This document shows, in pieces, positions 41,503 to 54,400 of a stretch of DNA of 64,000 nucleotides. The notes under the pieces are model-generated. The model searched no databases, had not been told where the DNA came from, and saw only the letters and a list, made by a program, of their open reading frames with translations. Position numbers and translations under genes: made by a program. Every line of letters begins with the position of its first letter. Position 1 is the stretch's first letter. The stretch covers positions 50,242,726 through 50,306,725 of the forward strand of contig NC_086178.1 of the NCBI RefSeq assembly GCF_023053635.1. Direction: 5' to 3'. The DNA comes from Elgaria multicarinata webbii. Its lineage: Eukaryota; Chordata; Lepidosauria; Squamata; Anguidae.

Positions 41503-41952
41503 GACCCTATTCAGATGACACGCTAAGACACAGTGGTCAAGCATTTTGAGCTAAACATTATGGCTTAGTGTATCATGTAAACCATAACCTAGGCCTAATC
41601 TACACCAAGCATGATATTGCATTATGGAAATGGTATATAAAAGGCAGGAGCCACACTACTGGTTTATAGCAGTATTGCACTGACAACTGTTGGGGCCCAT
41701 TGACACATACTACATACCGCTTTCACACAGCTTTCATAGTGCTATATCCTGCTTGGTGTGGCTCCTGCCTTTTGTATACCACTTTCATAGTGCAATATCC
41801 TGCTTGGTGTAGATTAGGTCTTTGTGTGCTGTGTGAACCATTTCTAAACATGGTGGCCACATAACCACAGTTTAAACACACTCACTAACCATTGACTGCA
41901 AAAAAAAAAGTTAGTGGCCTAACCATGGCTTAGTGTGTTATCTGAACAAGCC
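41503..41952. mobile_element. MITE interrupted by another MITE
   Basis: The outer element has ends GACCCTATTCAGATGACACG and, in reverse complement, GGCTTGTTCAGATAACACAC. It aligns in reverse along its whole length with 21649-21854. At the point where that copy reads 'catgacttagtatgtcatg', this one contains the 229-bp inner element. Confidence 0.8.
41592..41820. mobile_element. Inner MITE, near-perfect palindrome, Harbinger-like
   Basis: The arms of about 65 bp read GGCCTAATCTACACCAAGCA and, in reverse complement, GACCTAATCTACACCAAGCA. Both continue to 'aaaaggcaggagccacac'. Comparison with the empty site at about 21.76 kb places the insertion at TTA, left as CTA and TTT on the two sides. The 3-bp TTA site and the ends match the Harbinger-like family in this window. 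A partial relative lies at 44690-44735. Confidence 0.8.
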
Positions 41953-41997
41953 ATTTGCGTAATGTCTATACTATATCATTGTCACTGTAATGCAGGG

Positions 41998-42115
41998 GTG
42001 AGCAATTTTGTGGCCCTCCAGATGTTTTGGACTACAACTCCCATTTTCCTCACCATTAGCTGTACTGACTAGGGCTGATTGGAGTTGTGGGCCAAAACAT
42101 CTAGAGAGCCTCTGC
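41998..42115. repeat. Palindromic repeat ('ccagatgttttggactac' family), best copy
   Basis: 'ggccctccagatgttttgga' pairs with 'tccaatcagccctagtcagt...ggccaaaacatctagagagcc' on the other arm. This family is scattered through the window. Confidence 0.65.
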
Positions 42116-44379
42116 TGTTACCCGAGATCACCCATGAAGGATAAAATACCACTGAGGCACATATGCAGAAAGCAACTGCAACGGTCAGCTCTGCTTCCTC
42201 TCTGCAGCTGCCTGTTAGGGCACAATTATGGCTATGGAGAAGGGAGTTTTGTTATCAAACATACAGAGCTTTAATAGACCCCTGAGCACCAATGCTTTAA
42301 TACACTGTAATTGCCGGATCCTCCCTTTTTTCCATTATGGTCGGGTCAAAGCCAATCACATTACTAGAGTAAACCTAAACAAGCAGGCAGAGGGCAATCA
42401 GGTACGGTGTTTTTATAAGTTACTACAGCAACAGCTTGGCTTTGGGGACAACTGAACAGCTGTTTCCATCCCCCAAGGGAGAAGCTCTTTCAGCAGGGAG
42501 CCTCCAGATTGCTTTCATGATTCATCCTGACATTGCGAATTCAGGCTGAGAAGGTGATTTGTCGCCATAGAGAACCAGCGCTGGGATCTTTTGCCGGATG
42601 GTGTTGAATTTCCTGGGTGGGAGGGGAGAAGGAGGATTCCAGCTCAGGGAGTTCTGCCTAAAATCCATGCTACTTGGTTTCCCCCCCCCCCCGTCTTTCT
42701 CTCTCCCTCCCCCTCTCTCTTCCTCACACACATTCTCAGCACCACTCCATAAACCATGCATTCTGAGGAGAGGTAAGGATTTGCTTTGTTTGGTATATAA
42801 AACTGAAAGTTTGCTTTGTGAATACTAAAAGAGTTGGGGAGGGAGGTGGAGGAGGGACTTCAGCCTGTGCTTCCTTCAAGCCAGATCTTGCCTTCTCTCC
42901 CAGCCTCTCGCATATTTCCACTGCTCAGTTAAGCATTAGCAGCTGCCTGCTGCACATTGTTTAGTACAACCCTCCAGAGGAACATCCAAGCTCTAAAGTT
43001 AGGAAATAACCAGCGAACCGAATAGCCACCAAGCCAACCCGGCTCAATGCAGCACAATGTCTTAAAAACCAGATTTGCTGGGCATTTATTTATACCCAGA
43101 GTATCTGAAGCCATGGGGCACATTTTTGTTTATGGTAAGAAGGGAGTTTATATGCTGGTAAAAGAAGTAAAGGCACGGGGGCAGGTGTGGGGGGAGATAC
43201 ACTCCGGTTATAAAGGAGGTGGCCAAAATAAAATAAACAGTGATGTTGGCTTTGCTGCTTATGCAGTTTGAAACTGCAGGGTGATGACTTCCTTGCCAAA
43301 TTCTGGCTCTAGGGGAAGTTCATTTTTTTCTCTAAGTTTGGCTCAGAAAAACAGCAGGGCCTGGATGGCTCTGTTATATGCTCCTCTTCAGAGGCACTGG
43401 TGCTTCCTAATGTTTGCAGATGAGCAGAGGTAGAGCAGCTGCCTGTCAATGGAGGGTTGTTTATAAGGCCGTTATCTGTTACGATGACTGAGAGTGATAA
43501 GGAATAAGTACCAGAGATGTTTTACAGTGGGAGTGCCTCATGGTTTGGGGAAGGGTTTTCTGGCCCTTTATGTTAAGAGCTACATGAACAGGAATTTCCC
43601 AAGTGATTGGCTCAGATGTAGTGGTGGTCAGTAGTTTGGATGGCTTGCAATAGAAGCCACAGAACTATATCCAGAACTGTTGTCTCTCATTTGCTTGACT
43701 TCGTAACTATTTGCTCTCCACCTGTGAAACTGGATGGCCTGCCCAAGGGATCCTGAAGCAGTAGGCCAGGTCATGTGTCTCTGGGTGTGGAATTCAGAGA
43801 GCCGCACTGTCCCCTCCCCAGTGGTGTAGTGGTAAATTTTGAAGTGCAGTTGCTCATCATAGCAGTCCCCCTGTAGCCACACACCCCAAGCAGAGTCCGA
43901 AAATGCAGGCAGCTCCATTGATCCGTGTGTGTGTACATGAATTACACAGGTCTTTTGTGGGTCCTTTGTAAAGCCAGTAGGTCTTAATTACACACTCAAG
44001 ACCACCCCAGCCTAAAAGTCTTTGCATTGCAATAAGGATAGCTCACAACATTATATCATTGATAGGAAAATCCATTTCACACCCTCGCCCCCAGCTACTG
44101 TGTGCAGGATTACAGCTAAATTCAGGGAGAACTGAGAAACTGGGGAGGAGGATGGTGACGCCATCATTGTCCCTGCTAATCAAAAGGTCCACTCTTTCCC
44201 TCACTTTGCAATTCACCTTGCTTGTTATAATGGCAAACATTTTGCTACTTAAAATTAATTTAACGGGCACATTGGGTAAAGACACAGACTAAGTGCAAAA
44301 GTGTGCAAATAAAAGTTTGCACAATATTCAGAATAAATATTGTATAGAGATAAAGGAGATGCTACTGAGTTGGTTCCAG
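42116..44379. other. Region upstream of DZIP1L, possible leader exon only
   Basis: No gene is recognised. An ATG|GTAAGA donor context lies at 43132-43136 (separate entry). A 'ggtatataaaac' TATA-like string is near 42793, and a C-rich tract is near 42680. Confidence 0.4.
43132..43134 (+). other. DZIP1L: Candidate split start codon of DZIP1L (end of leader exon)
   Basis: The first recognisable DZIP1L coding exon begins in phase 0 with PFVSNIYYPL and has no ATG. The start Met should therefore be the last codon of an upstream exon. Here ATG is followed directly by GTAAGA. A rival site is ATG|GTATGT at 45379-45381. Neither is proven. Confidence 0.3.
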
Positions 44380-44735
44380 TCGCTCCCTACCCCTGATGGG
44401 CACGGACTGCCCCTGCTCAGCTCCATACCCATTTTAAGAGCCCCATTACTCGTGAGGAGGAAGGGATGACCCAAGAACAGTGGCCACACAGCCCACACTC
44501 CTCAGGGTGGTCCCAGGACCGTGGAAAAATCGGGTAATCCGCTGTTCCCATTATCCCAGGAAAAGTCCCGGGTTGCCCCAGGTTCCCCCCAGGATCCATT
44601 TGGATGCACAGGGATGATCAAGGGATGACCCCAGGATATAGGCATGGTGTAGACATGCCCCTGGGGCCCATGACACATTCCATATACTGTTTTCAAACCA
44701 CTTTCATAGTGTTATATCCTGCTTGGTGTAGATCT
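44380..44735. mobile_element. Truncated Harbinger-like MITE plus fragment of a second MITE
   Basis: Up to about 44662 it matches, in reverse, the interior of 13828-14394, ending 'ggtgtagacatgcccc'. It is followed at once by 'tttcatagtgttatatcctgcttggtgtaga', the right arm of the 41592-41820 family. Confidence 0.55.
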
Positions 44736-45429
44736 GGACAAGATCATTTTTGCACTTTTACTTGATGATGATTTTTAAGTGCCATGCATTGTACTGCAGT
44801 AACAGTCCAAAGTTAGTGTTGAGACTGTATGACATATAATAAATACCTAATAAAGATGACCACTACTGTGAAGGCATAACAGTCAACACAAGCAAACAGA
44901 TGGGGAAAAGCTTATATGATTTGATACCCAGCAGTTCAGATGCTAGAACTGTGATGTTCAAGCCTTTCTGGTTTGTTCTAGGAACTTCTTTTTTGCTGTC
45001 ACTAAATGTTGTTTGCACACTTTGCACCATTTCATTTGTGACTCCAAACCTGAATGGTGCTTTAATTAGAATAATGTGGCTGAGCGTCCAGCTTTTCCGC
45101 AATGTACCCCAAAATATTATCACTCGGTTGCCTCTTTTGATCACTGTTTGCTCATACTGGAGCCTCAAACAAAGGCACGCAAAGTAGAGAATGAATATTT
45201 AACTACTTGGAGTATCCTGCTTAGCTATGGTATATTTGTGCTACTGCAGGCAGAACTTCGGAGTCCTGTTACAATCACACAAGACACACCTAGTAACACT
45301 CTGTTGCTCAACACAACTGACTGTTGTGAATAAGCACGGGGTTCAGATAGATCAGAACAGCCGTTCTACACTGAAAACATGGTATGTATCATTTTACAAA
45401 CATCCCCCCCTAAAAAAAAACCCAAGTCT

Positions 45430-45612
45430 GCTATCCTATAAATATTAACCTGGAAGTAAGTGTCATTGAGCATAGTGGAAATTTCCTCTGGGTAAATATG
45501 TATAGAATTGCATTTTATGGCTGCAATCCAATACACACTTACAGGGAACAAAGTTCCATTGAACTCAGGGGAACTTGTTTCTGAGTAGACATGCATAGGA
45601 TTGTGCTGTAAG
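45430..45612. repeat. Two adjacent palindromic repeats ('atcctat' type)
   Basis: The first copy is about 45431-45518 ('gctatcctataaatatta' ... 'aaatatgtatagaattgc'). The second is about 45522-45612 ('ctgcaatccaatacacactt' ... 'agacatgcataggattgtgc'). Confidence 0.6.
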
Positions 45613-45649
45613 TGACTTTGTTGTAACAGTGGTAATAAAATATTTAAAA

Positions 45650-45650
<1 letters not shown>

Positions 45651-45680
<30 letters not shown>
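45651..45680 (+). repeat. (TA)n microsatellite
   Basis: About 14 uninterrupted units. Confidence 0.95.
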
Positions 45681-45766
45681 GCACAATATCAGATGTACAT
45701 TTTTAACTGTACATGTTCTAATTTGTAAAGCCACCTTGAGTCCCAGTAATGGGAAAGTGCAGGAAA

Positions 45767-45816
45767 GAAGAAGAAGAAGAAGAAGAAGAAGAAGAAGAAG
45801 AAGAAGAAGAAGAAGA
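45767..45816 (+). repeat. (GAA)n microsatellite
   Basis: About 16 uninterrupted GAA/AAG units, directly after a LINE-tail-like 'ccaccttgagtcccagtaatggg' segment. Confidence 0.95.
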
Positions 45817-46679
45817 TTTATTTTAAATTATCTTAGATGTTATGGATCTTTTTCCTATAACACCATATCAAACATTATTGAGCAGTAACACAAGTTTCAT
45901 GAAACTATAGCTAAAGGGTTTTTATTCAGGTATTGTAGCATCTAGCTATATCCCTGGCTAATTATATCTGTGAAACAACAAACTGACTTTCTGAAATGAC
46001 ACTATAATATAGTAAAGTAATGAAAACGTCTCCATTTTTATTACACAACGTTGAGTGGAGAAAACACAACATTTGGAACTAATGCTGAAATCAAGGAGCC
46101 TTTATTGCATTCTTCGTACCCTAAAAATGTTACAAGTGTTAAATTGTGTTTCTCCCACATATTAACATAACACTGGCTATGTTCACACATTAAACATAAG
46201 CCAGGATTTCTTGCTTTCTGTGAAAGAGCAGAATGCTAATACATGCAGCTTATTTGCTCCCCACTTCACATGAGTGAATAAAACTAACCAGAAAGCAATA
46301 CATTCTCATCGCATCGAAACCTGACATCCTTGTTTGTTGTTCCCAAAAGAGCCAGGGTTCATAAACCAACAATCACCATGTAGAATTTAACAGATTTGTC
46401 ACCTCCTGATTTCCTTTGGGGGTGTTTTTTTAAAACAACAACAACAACAACGTTCTCTTCCAAGTATTCTTGGCACATTTCTCAGTCTTGATGTATATCT
46501 ATGCCTAAATGGTCAATATAGCTGTGTTTCCGTGTGGCTAATATTTTCAAAATCAAGCCTGTAAATATATATGTAGCGGATTTATTTCTCTATACGAATG
46601 AATTTATTTTTCAGTGCTAAGAGCTCAGAGGCTGTCATGCTTTCCATCTGTCGGTAGGAATATACACATACAACACAAA

Positions 46680-46799
<120 letters not shown>

Positions 46800-47140
46800 A
46801 GATTTGTATATAACTTTGTGAATAGTACAAGCCTGTTTGTTTTTATGTGGTAGCTGGAAACATCCATCTGTACTATTAATACAGATTTTGAGACTAATGT
46901 TAAATCTGGATAGTCAACAAGTCAATCCTTTTAGCTATAAAAGTAGTCATTTCCATTTGTTTACATATTTAATCTTTCTATTCAGTTTGTTCCTTGAATT
47001 TTTAGTAGGGTTTTGAATCAGTGTTTGTTTAACTATCCGATAAACTGACATAAAAATAGTAATGTACTCAAGGATTGATATTGTAATGGAAAAACTATCA
47101 AAAGGAAAACAATTTTGCAGAATGCAGTGTAAACAATTTG

Positions 47141-47330
47141 CAGTGGAGGCTGATGGCTCCAGTATCAGTGAGGCAGTGAATCCACTCCAGGTTTCAGTCA
47201 GAACCAATCAGAACTCTAAACAAGCTATCCACACCTTGGATAGCTCCTCTAGGATTTTGACTGGTTCTGACTGAAACCCAGAATGGATTTACAGCCCCAC
47301 TGAAATCAGAACCACCAATCTCCACTAATA
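47141..47330. mobile_element. Palindromic MITE of about 190 bp
   Basis: Arms of about 95 bp face each other: CAGTGGAGGCTGATGGCTCC, 'ggtttcagtcagaaccaatc', 'gctatcca' and the matching reverse complements. The two arms differ at roughly one position in seven. Superfamily and target duplication are unclear. Confidence 0.75.
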
Positions 47331-47834
47331 CAGCTAAACCTTCAAATAAGCAAATGCACTGTTGGAGGTATTCAGTTGTACAGCAAGGCCTTGGAGCCAA
47401 AACTCAAGGCCCTACAAACCAGGGCAGGGGTGGAGAATGACCACCCACAGTGTGACAGGTGACCAGAGAAGCAAAAGCAAACTATATTTTATTCCTGAAG
47501 TCATGACGGTACTATGATTTAAGTGAGTTCAAAATGCAAAACTGCACATGATCAGGGATGTTGTTGTTTTTAAAATCAGTGTTGGCAAATGTTGTTGTTC
47601 TACATAACAGGAATTTAGAACCAGTTGTGAAGCATGGAATGGTGGCTGGAGGGGGGGGGAGAAATGTGAGTTGGGTGCTTCACAACTGAAGCAAAACACA
47701 TGGCCATCTAGGGACCCACCATAAGGCCATCAAGTTGAATGTCTAAAATTACTTAGCTGCACTATTGCAGGCGTTCAGCTACTGTATCACTTTCTTTCAG
47801 CTCTGATCCCTCTGTCCCCATTTTTGTTTATTAG

Positions 47835-48413
47835 CCATTCGTTTCTAATATCTACTACCCATTACCACAACCTGCATCCCGACATTGCTGGACAGGTCTA
47901 CCAGGGTCCACATTTCCCGTGAACTTCCAAAGCAGTGGCAATCAGTTTGGCAACATGCTAGCCAGTCCTGGTGTGATTCCAGCCTTCAAATTCCAACCGC
48001 GGCGAGATACCATCGACTGGAGACGGTTCAGTGCCATCGACGTGGAGCGGGTGGCACGCGAGCTGGATCTCGCTACTCTCCAGGAAAGTATCAATGGTGT
48101 CACCTTTTGCAACCTGGATGCAGAGAAGTGCCCCTACTGTCAGCAGCCGGTGGACCCTGTTCTCTTAAAGGTCCTTAAGATGGCCCAGCTGATCATCGAA
48201 TACCTGCTGCACTCCCAGGAGTGCTTGAGCATGAGCCTGGCGCTGCAGGAGGAGCAGCACCAAGGGGCCTTAGAAGACCTCAAGCAGCTCAAGCGTGACT
48301 TGGATAAGCAAGCGGAAGAGTTGAAGTGTGTTAAGGAAGAGTGCCGGAGGCGGAAAAAGATGATTGCCAGCCAGCAGTTGCTCTTGCAAGCTGGGGCCAA
48401 TAACTACCACAAG
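47835..48413 (+). CDS. DZIP1L: DZIP1L exon with N-terminal DZIP domain
   Basis: The acceptor is 'tttttgtttattag', with an in-frame TAG as its last three bases, so the frame cannot extend left. The donor is CACAAG|GTGAGC. The exon starts PFVSNIYYPLPQPASRHC, parallel to the human DZIP1 start MPFQKHVYYPLAS. It ends with MIASQQLLLQAGANNYHK. It is 193 codons, phase 0 to 0. Confidence 0.92.
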
Positions 48414-51400
48414 GTGAGCAATGTGTCCAGGCTGTTGAACCTCTTTCAGCCTGAGGCTTGAATTCCACTTTGGAGAAACTCTTGGTGGATGGTGGCTGAA
48501 GGTAAAAGGGTTGGACCCAAATATCCCAAATCCCGCCCTATTTTAATTTAAAGCTCTTATTGTCATTCACTGAGCCTTAGAAGAGGCATTTCACCTTTTA
48601 GAATGTGGTGGTGGGGACTGCAAAATGGTTAGAGGTTGGGGGATAGAGGTGGGGTCACACATCAACATTTCCTGTTTACATAGGCAGTTATTAGCATGGA
48701 AATGGAGCTGGAGCACTCTTGTTTGTGCCTATACAAACTAAGACATTTTTAAAGGCATCTTCAAAATTGGGACAATGAGAAAACAAGGACTATACTTGAC
48801 ATAAATGGGGATGGTTAGAGCACATGCAGTTCACAGGAAATGGTGAATAATCTTTGCTTTTCTTCAGTCTCATCTATGTAGCAGAAGCAAAGATGAAACA
48901 AAGGCTACCACTGTAGGTTCAGGCGTTCCCAAGCAGCCTAGGATGCATGGTTATTATAACCATGTGGGCGGGGTGGGATGATTCTGTATTAGGACTGGCA
49001 TTGGACTAGGTAGCCATTTTGATCCCCACCTATCCTATGATTTCATGAAAGATGGATGGGCTTGGGTGAGAAGCTATGACAGTGGAGGATGGGGTTCTCC
49101 CATCCTTGGTTACCAGGCTTTACCTTTCAGAGTGTGACTCTTCATCCTTCAATCTGCCTTTTTTCCTAGTGCCAGCTCTGTGACAAGACCTTCATGAACT
49201 ACTCCTTCCTTCAAGCCCACATGCAGCGAAGACACCCTGAGGCCACTGCAGCTGGTGAGCACCAGGAGTTGTCTAATAGAAAGGGGTTCCAGGGTGAGGG
49301 GATCTGGAAAGGATCACCCATTAAGCCTTTAATTCCCAGGACACCTCAAACAGGGGTAGACAACATGGTGCCCTGCAGATATTTAGGAATGCAACTCCCA
49401 TCACCCCAGCCAACAATGGTGATGTATTATGAGAATTATAGCTCAAAACATCTGGGCGGCACCAGATTGACTGCTTCTGAATTAGAGGTTTGTTTTCTCG
49501 TAAAACTGGAAAAAAGAGATGACACACATTGCATTGAGACAAACTGGTGGCCCAATTTTATTTGAACTTCAGCATAACAAAGGATCTGCAGCAAATTCTA
49601 AAACTGCAAGAAACTGACTTAATTCAGGTGATGCCATGCAATCTGCCTTAAATTAAAATGAGCTTGACCTGACCCTGAGTTGAGGCACTCATCTACCTCT
49701 TCCCCATCCATCCACATCTCTTCAGGTGTAGAGGGAGAACTTCCTGAGTCACTACCCCCTGAGCCCCAGAACTCTAGGTGTATGAGCCAGCACAGGTTAG
49801 CTGCAAAGGTGTTCCTGTTCCTGCCTCCTAGATCTTTCAGCCCTTACAAGTCTTTGTAAGCCTCCATCACCCTCATAGTGCCCCAGAGTGTTGTGACTGA
49901 TTAACTCCCCATTTATATTGCTACCAAGCACTAAATCCATTTCTCCCCGTCCCTCCTCTACAAGAAGTGTAGAGTAGGTGGAAAAACCCAACCCTCTTGA
50001 CCAATCTGATGGAAAGGCAAAACGTTCCTACTTGGTCCATTCATGATCACTTAATCCCACACGGTGACACAAAGGAGAGTGGGTAGGTGCTGACATCACT
50101 GTAAAGAGGGCCAGCCAGGGAAGGCATGGGCTTAAGTACCCACAGATAGCTTTGCCTTCCTCAGAGCATAGTGCGCATCCCACCCTCATCCAGGACTAAA
50201 TGCAGAGTCATTCCCACCTGAACCTAGTCTGTATATGTGCAGGAAGAAAATTTTGGGTAGGAAGATTAACAGAGGCCTCTTAATATTGGAAACTGTGGCC
50301 TTAGCTAGACCTGCCGTTTAATCCAGGATGGAGGAGGGAAGATCTCGTGTTGTGTTTAACGTGACATCCCTCCTCCATTTACACGTGAGGCACGACGACC
50401 TCAAGAAAAGAGGTGCCTTGCATACCTTTTTTATTTTTAAAGAGGACGGAGCACACGAACGCTCATGCACCGAAGGTAAGGTTTTTTTGTTTGTTTGTTT
50501 TTTTAAAGTACTTTTCCGACTCCCCCCACCTCAAACCCAATGGGTGCAGCTCCCGGCTCCGCGCGAGCAATCACTCGGAGCCAGGTCAAACCGCAGCAAC
50601 GGGCCACATGTTCCACGGTCTCGGGCTCAGCCCAGGACTATGGAAAAAGTGGGCCCAAAAGGGAGGGCTTTATCCCGGGGCAAGGGAGGGATCATTCCTC
50701 CCTGATCCCAGGATCCCCTGTGCTCATGTGGACACACAGGGACAATCCCGGGGTTCGCTCCGTGATAAATCCCGGTCTAGCTAAGGCCTGTATCTTATTC
50801 TTCAGTGTTTCTTTGCACCTAGGTCCACATTACTCTTGCAGACATTTTCTGACCCTTAATTCAAGGCTGGAGCATTCCATTTTTATAAGGAAATATCATT
50901 TAAATGAAATAAAAACATTTTGTTTGACCATTTTCTACAAATAAAGGGACTAGTATCAATAATTTTGATCTATATCAGTTTTCTGCATTTGCTCACGTTC
51001 AAATTGATTCCGAGGCATAATAAACATCTAATGCTCTTGCTGACTACATCAGAAATTTTGTAGAAGCAGCATCTGAGACACCTAGGCCACACACGCAATT
51101 TCACAAACGTGAATTATTCAATTGCTTAACAGAAAGTGCCCCAATTTCAGAAGGGTATTCCTAGGGAGCAATCCTATGGTCACTGGAAAAGTATCCCAGG
51201 GACCGTAGGATATTTTGAAGTTTCCTCTCTGAACTGGTAGACCTCGTATGACCTTGGAAGAGAAAATCCAAATGGAGATCTCCCCACTCATTGCAGCTGT
51301 CACAGAAAGCACCATGGAAGCTTCCTCACCTGAGGCCAGACCTCCAACTTCAGTGGAGGATGCAAATGAGGGGGAAGGGGGTGGGGCAGGCACTGAGGAT

Positions 51401-54400
51401 CTGCAACACCCTGAAGCCTCCCAGGTCCCGTCCTCACTGCCACCCTGTGAGTCTATTAGATGTGGACAAAAGTAAATCCAGTGAGAAAAGTAACAGAAAG
51501 TAGGACCGAGAGGTGAAGGTCATCTCCATAGCTCCTTTTGCTCTGCCGGGCTTCCACCAGCACAGCACTGGATATAAGGAGTGCTCTGACATCAGGATGC
51601 TCCTTTGGTAAGCATAGGATTTCACTGCCCAGTCTTCAAATTAAGACGTTTTAAAATTCAAAAAGAAAAGTTTGGATTGTTTATGCTTGTCTCCATTTTC
51701 CTCTTCTTCTACTATGACAAAATTTAGATTGCACGCTCTTGTACCCATCCTCTTGTACTTGACCCATCCTCTTGCACTTTGTAAAGTGCCATGCAGATTG
51801 ATGGCATAATCATCATCATTATCATCAACATAATCACATGCAATAACACAGCATAATTACATTGTTTTTCCAACCGTTTAATTTTAGAATTGAAGCTGTG
51901 GATAATTTTTTTGTTTGGGAAGAAAAGCCGAAGCTGTTTGAAAAATAACATTTCTGTTGGCACATTACTGTGTCGACTTCTTCACGCAGTTTAAATGTTT
52001 GCAGCGGGGGCCGTAACGCCTCTTTCTGAATCAACTTTGTAGAGAAGGAGAAGAAGAAACAGGTGGAGCAAATGGAAAGTGAGATTGAAGAACTGAAGGT
52101 CAAGCTGAAGGAGACCCATGCACAACTGGAGAACGACAGTCAGTACAGGGTTCAGGTATGGACTCAGAAGAACATAGAATCATAGAACAGTTGAGCTGGA
52201 AGGGGCCTATAAGGCCAAGGCCAACCCCCTACTCAATGCATGAATCCATCTTAAAACATCCCTGACAGATGGTTGTCCAGCTGCCTCTTGAATGCCTCTA
52301 ATGTGGAAGAGCCCACGGCCTCCCTAGGTAATTGGTTCCATTGATGTACTGCTGTAACAGTTAGGAGAAACTCAAATGTCCAAACACTTCTAGCCTTGAT
52401 GAATTTTAATGATCCATATGTAACCAAAGTGGTAACAACTCATGCATTATGCAAAAAAGTTAAAAATGGAACAGGGGCTTTTGCATCTCAGCATCTAGAG
52501 GACATCTGGTTGCCCACCTCTGCTATACATACTATCCTGGGATTAAGTGCCTTTCAACCCAACAGAACTTGTGTCTGAATAGACATCCATAGGATGGTGC
52601 TGCAAATATCTTTGCTAGGGCAAGCCGTCTTTGCAGATGGTTGCCACTCAGTTCTTCCCTTGCCTCAATCCATGGTTTGATGCCATGCTGAACCAACTAG
52701 ACAAACTCCGTGCCAGAGTCTTCATCCCCGCTTTCCCTCCAAATATCTCCAGTTCAGCTGCAATGACTGTTGAGCTGAAAGTTCTAAAAACAGCTCCAAA
52801 TTATCCTGGATAAATCACTGCTTTGGGGTCATGGTGGGGTATTTCTAACCCGTTTACATCATGCTTGGAATTGTTATTTTCCTGACAGGAAGCAAAGAAT
52901 ATTCGCCAAAGAGATGAGGAGGAAAGGAAAACATTTGAGAGATGGAAGGAAGAGGAGAGGACAAAGTTTCAAAAGGAAATGGAAGACCTCAGGCACCTGT
53001 TTCTCACTGAATTAAAGGATATTTCAAGCAAGAATTCTGTATTGGAAGGGGTAAAGGAAATGCATGGCTTATTCTTTTTCTGATCATTCAATGCGTTTTC
53101 TACCTTCAGTAAATTGGTATGCTACTTTTAATGTGTCGGATTACTATAAAAGCATAGATGTAAGCAACAGGCATTTTCCTTTAAGGAGTAATTAATTCCC
53201 TTATGGCAAAGAAGGATAACCTGAGTGAAAGTTGTTGAGATCTAAAAGTGATGGGGTGGAGAATTTATAAAACAAGGGCCTGCTTCCCATGAAGGTCTGT
53301 GCATTCTTGGTCATAAATGATTGCAAGGGTTTGTACAGACAGTAGCTGCCCACACTCTGCAGTTTCCATGATCATAGGCGCTATTGGTGTTTTCAGTTTA
53401 AACAACACAATCTGTGCACAAGAGGGAGGTATGAGCAGGCTGGGGCAGTGGGGGTCCAAAGGTTTGCAGAAGTCAGAAAAATCTTTAGGAGAAAAAAAAG
53501 CTTGCAAATCCCCCCCCCCCCGAAGGGCTAAACATGCTCAGTGGACACAGAATGCTGACTGACTGATGGAAGAAGTGAAAAATGGGTGGGTGGGGGTTGG
53601 AATGGAGTATCTGGAAAGAGAGCTGGCTGGTTGAAAACCTGAATTTCAAAAGTGGAAGTACAAAGTAATGTGCAATTTGGCACAAAGCTTATTCCCTAAA
53701 ATTAGTCATTTGGACTGTGCCATGCTTGTTGACTCTGCTAATCTGAGAGCCAGTGTGGTGTACTGGACAGAGTGCTTGACTAGGGCTTGGGAAATCTGGG
53801 TTCAAAATCCCTGCTCAACCCATGAAGCTTATTAGGTTTACTTGGGCCAGGTGTGGCATCTTAGCCAAACCTATCTCACAGGTAATACAATTTATCCAAA
53901 ATGTGCACTGCACTGAGCTCCTTGGAGGAAGAACAGGATAAAAATATACTAAATAAAAATATTGTAGTTGATCAAGAGGGCAGGGCTCCTGCAGCTTTAA
54001 CTGCTGTGATGAAGAGGGGATTTCACCAGGTGCTGCATGCATACAAAGGATACCTACTGAAATTCCCTTTTCTCTACAACTGTTAAAGATACAGGAGCCC
54101 TGTCCTCCTTTCCATATAGTCACCCTAAGAGGACACCTGGCTTGCATGTAATAGTCATGCAAACCTAAAGTACCTTAGTGGTGCCTTCTTTTTTTCTGAC
54201 TGCTGCAGAATGCTCTTTGACTGTGACACTTTTACATGAATGTCTTACTCTTTCTCCAGAAACTTCAGGAACTACAAGTCAAGAATGTTGTGGTCTCCAA
54301 TCTGGGGACATTGCAGGATGATGATTCAGTCAACAAGCGGCAATGGAATAAGGCTCAGAGAGAGCTACAGGGGATGAAGGCAAAAATTGAACAACAGGTG

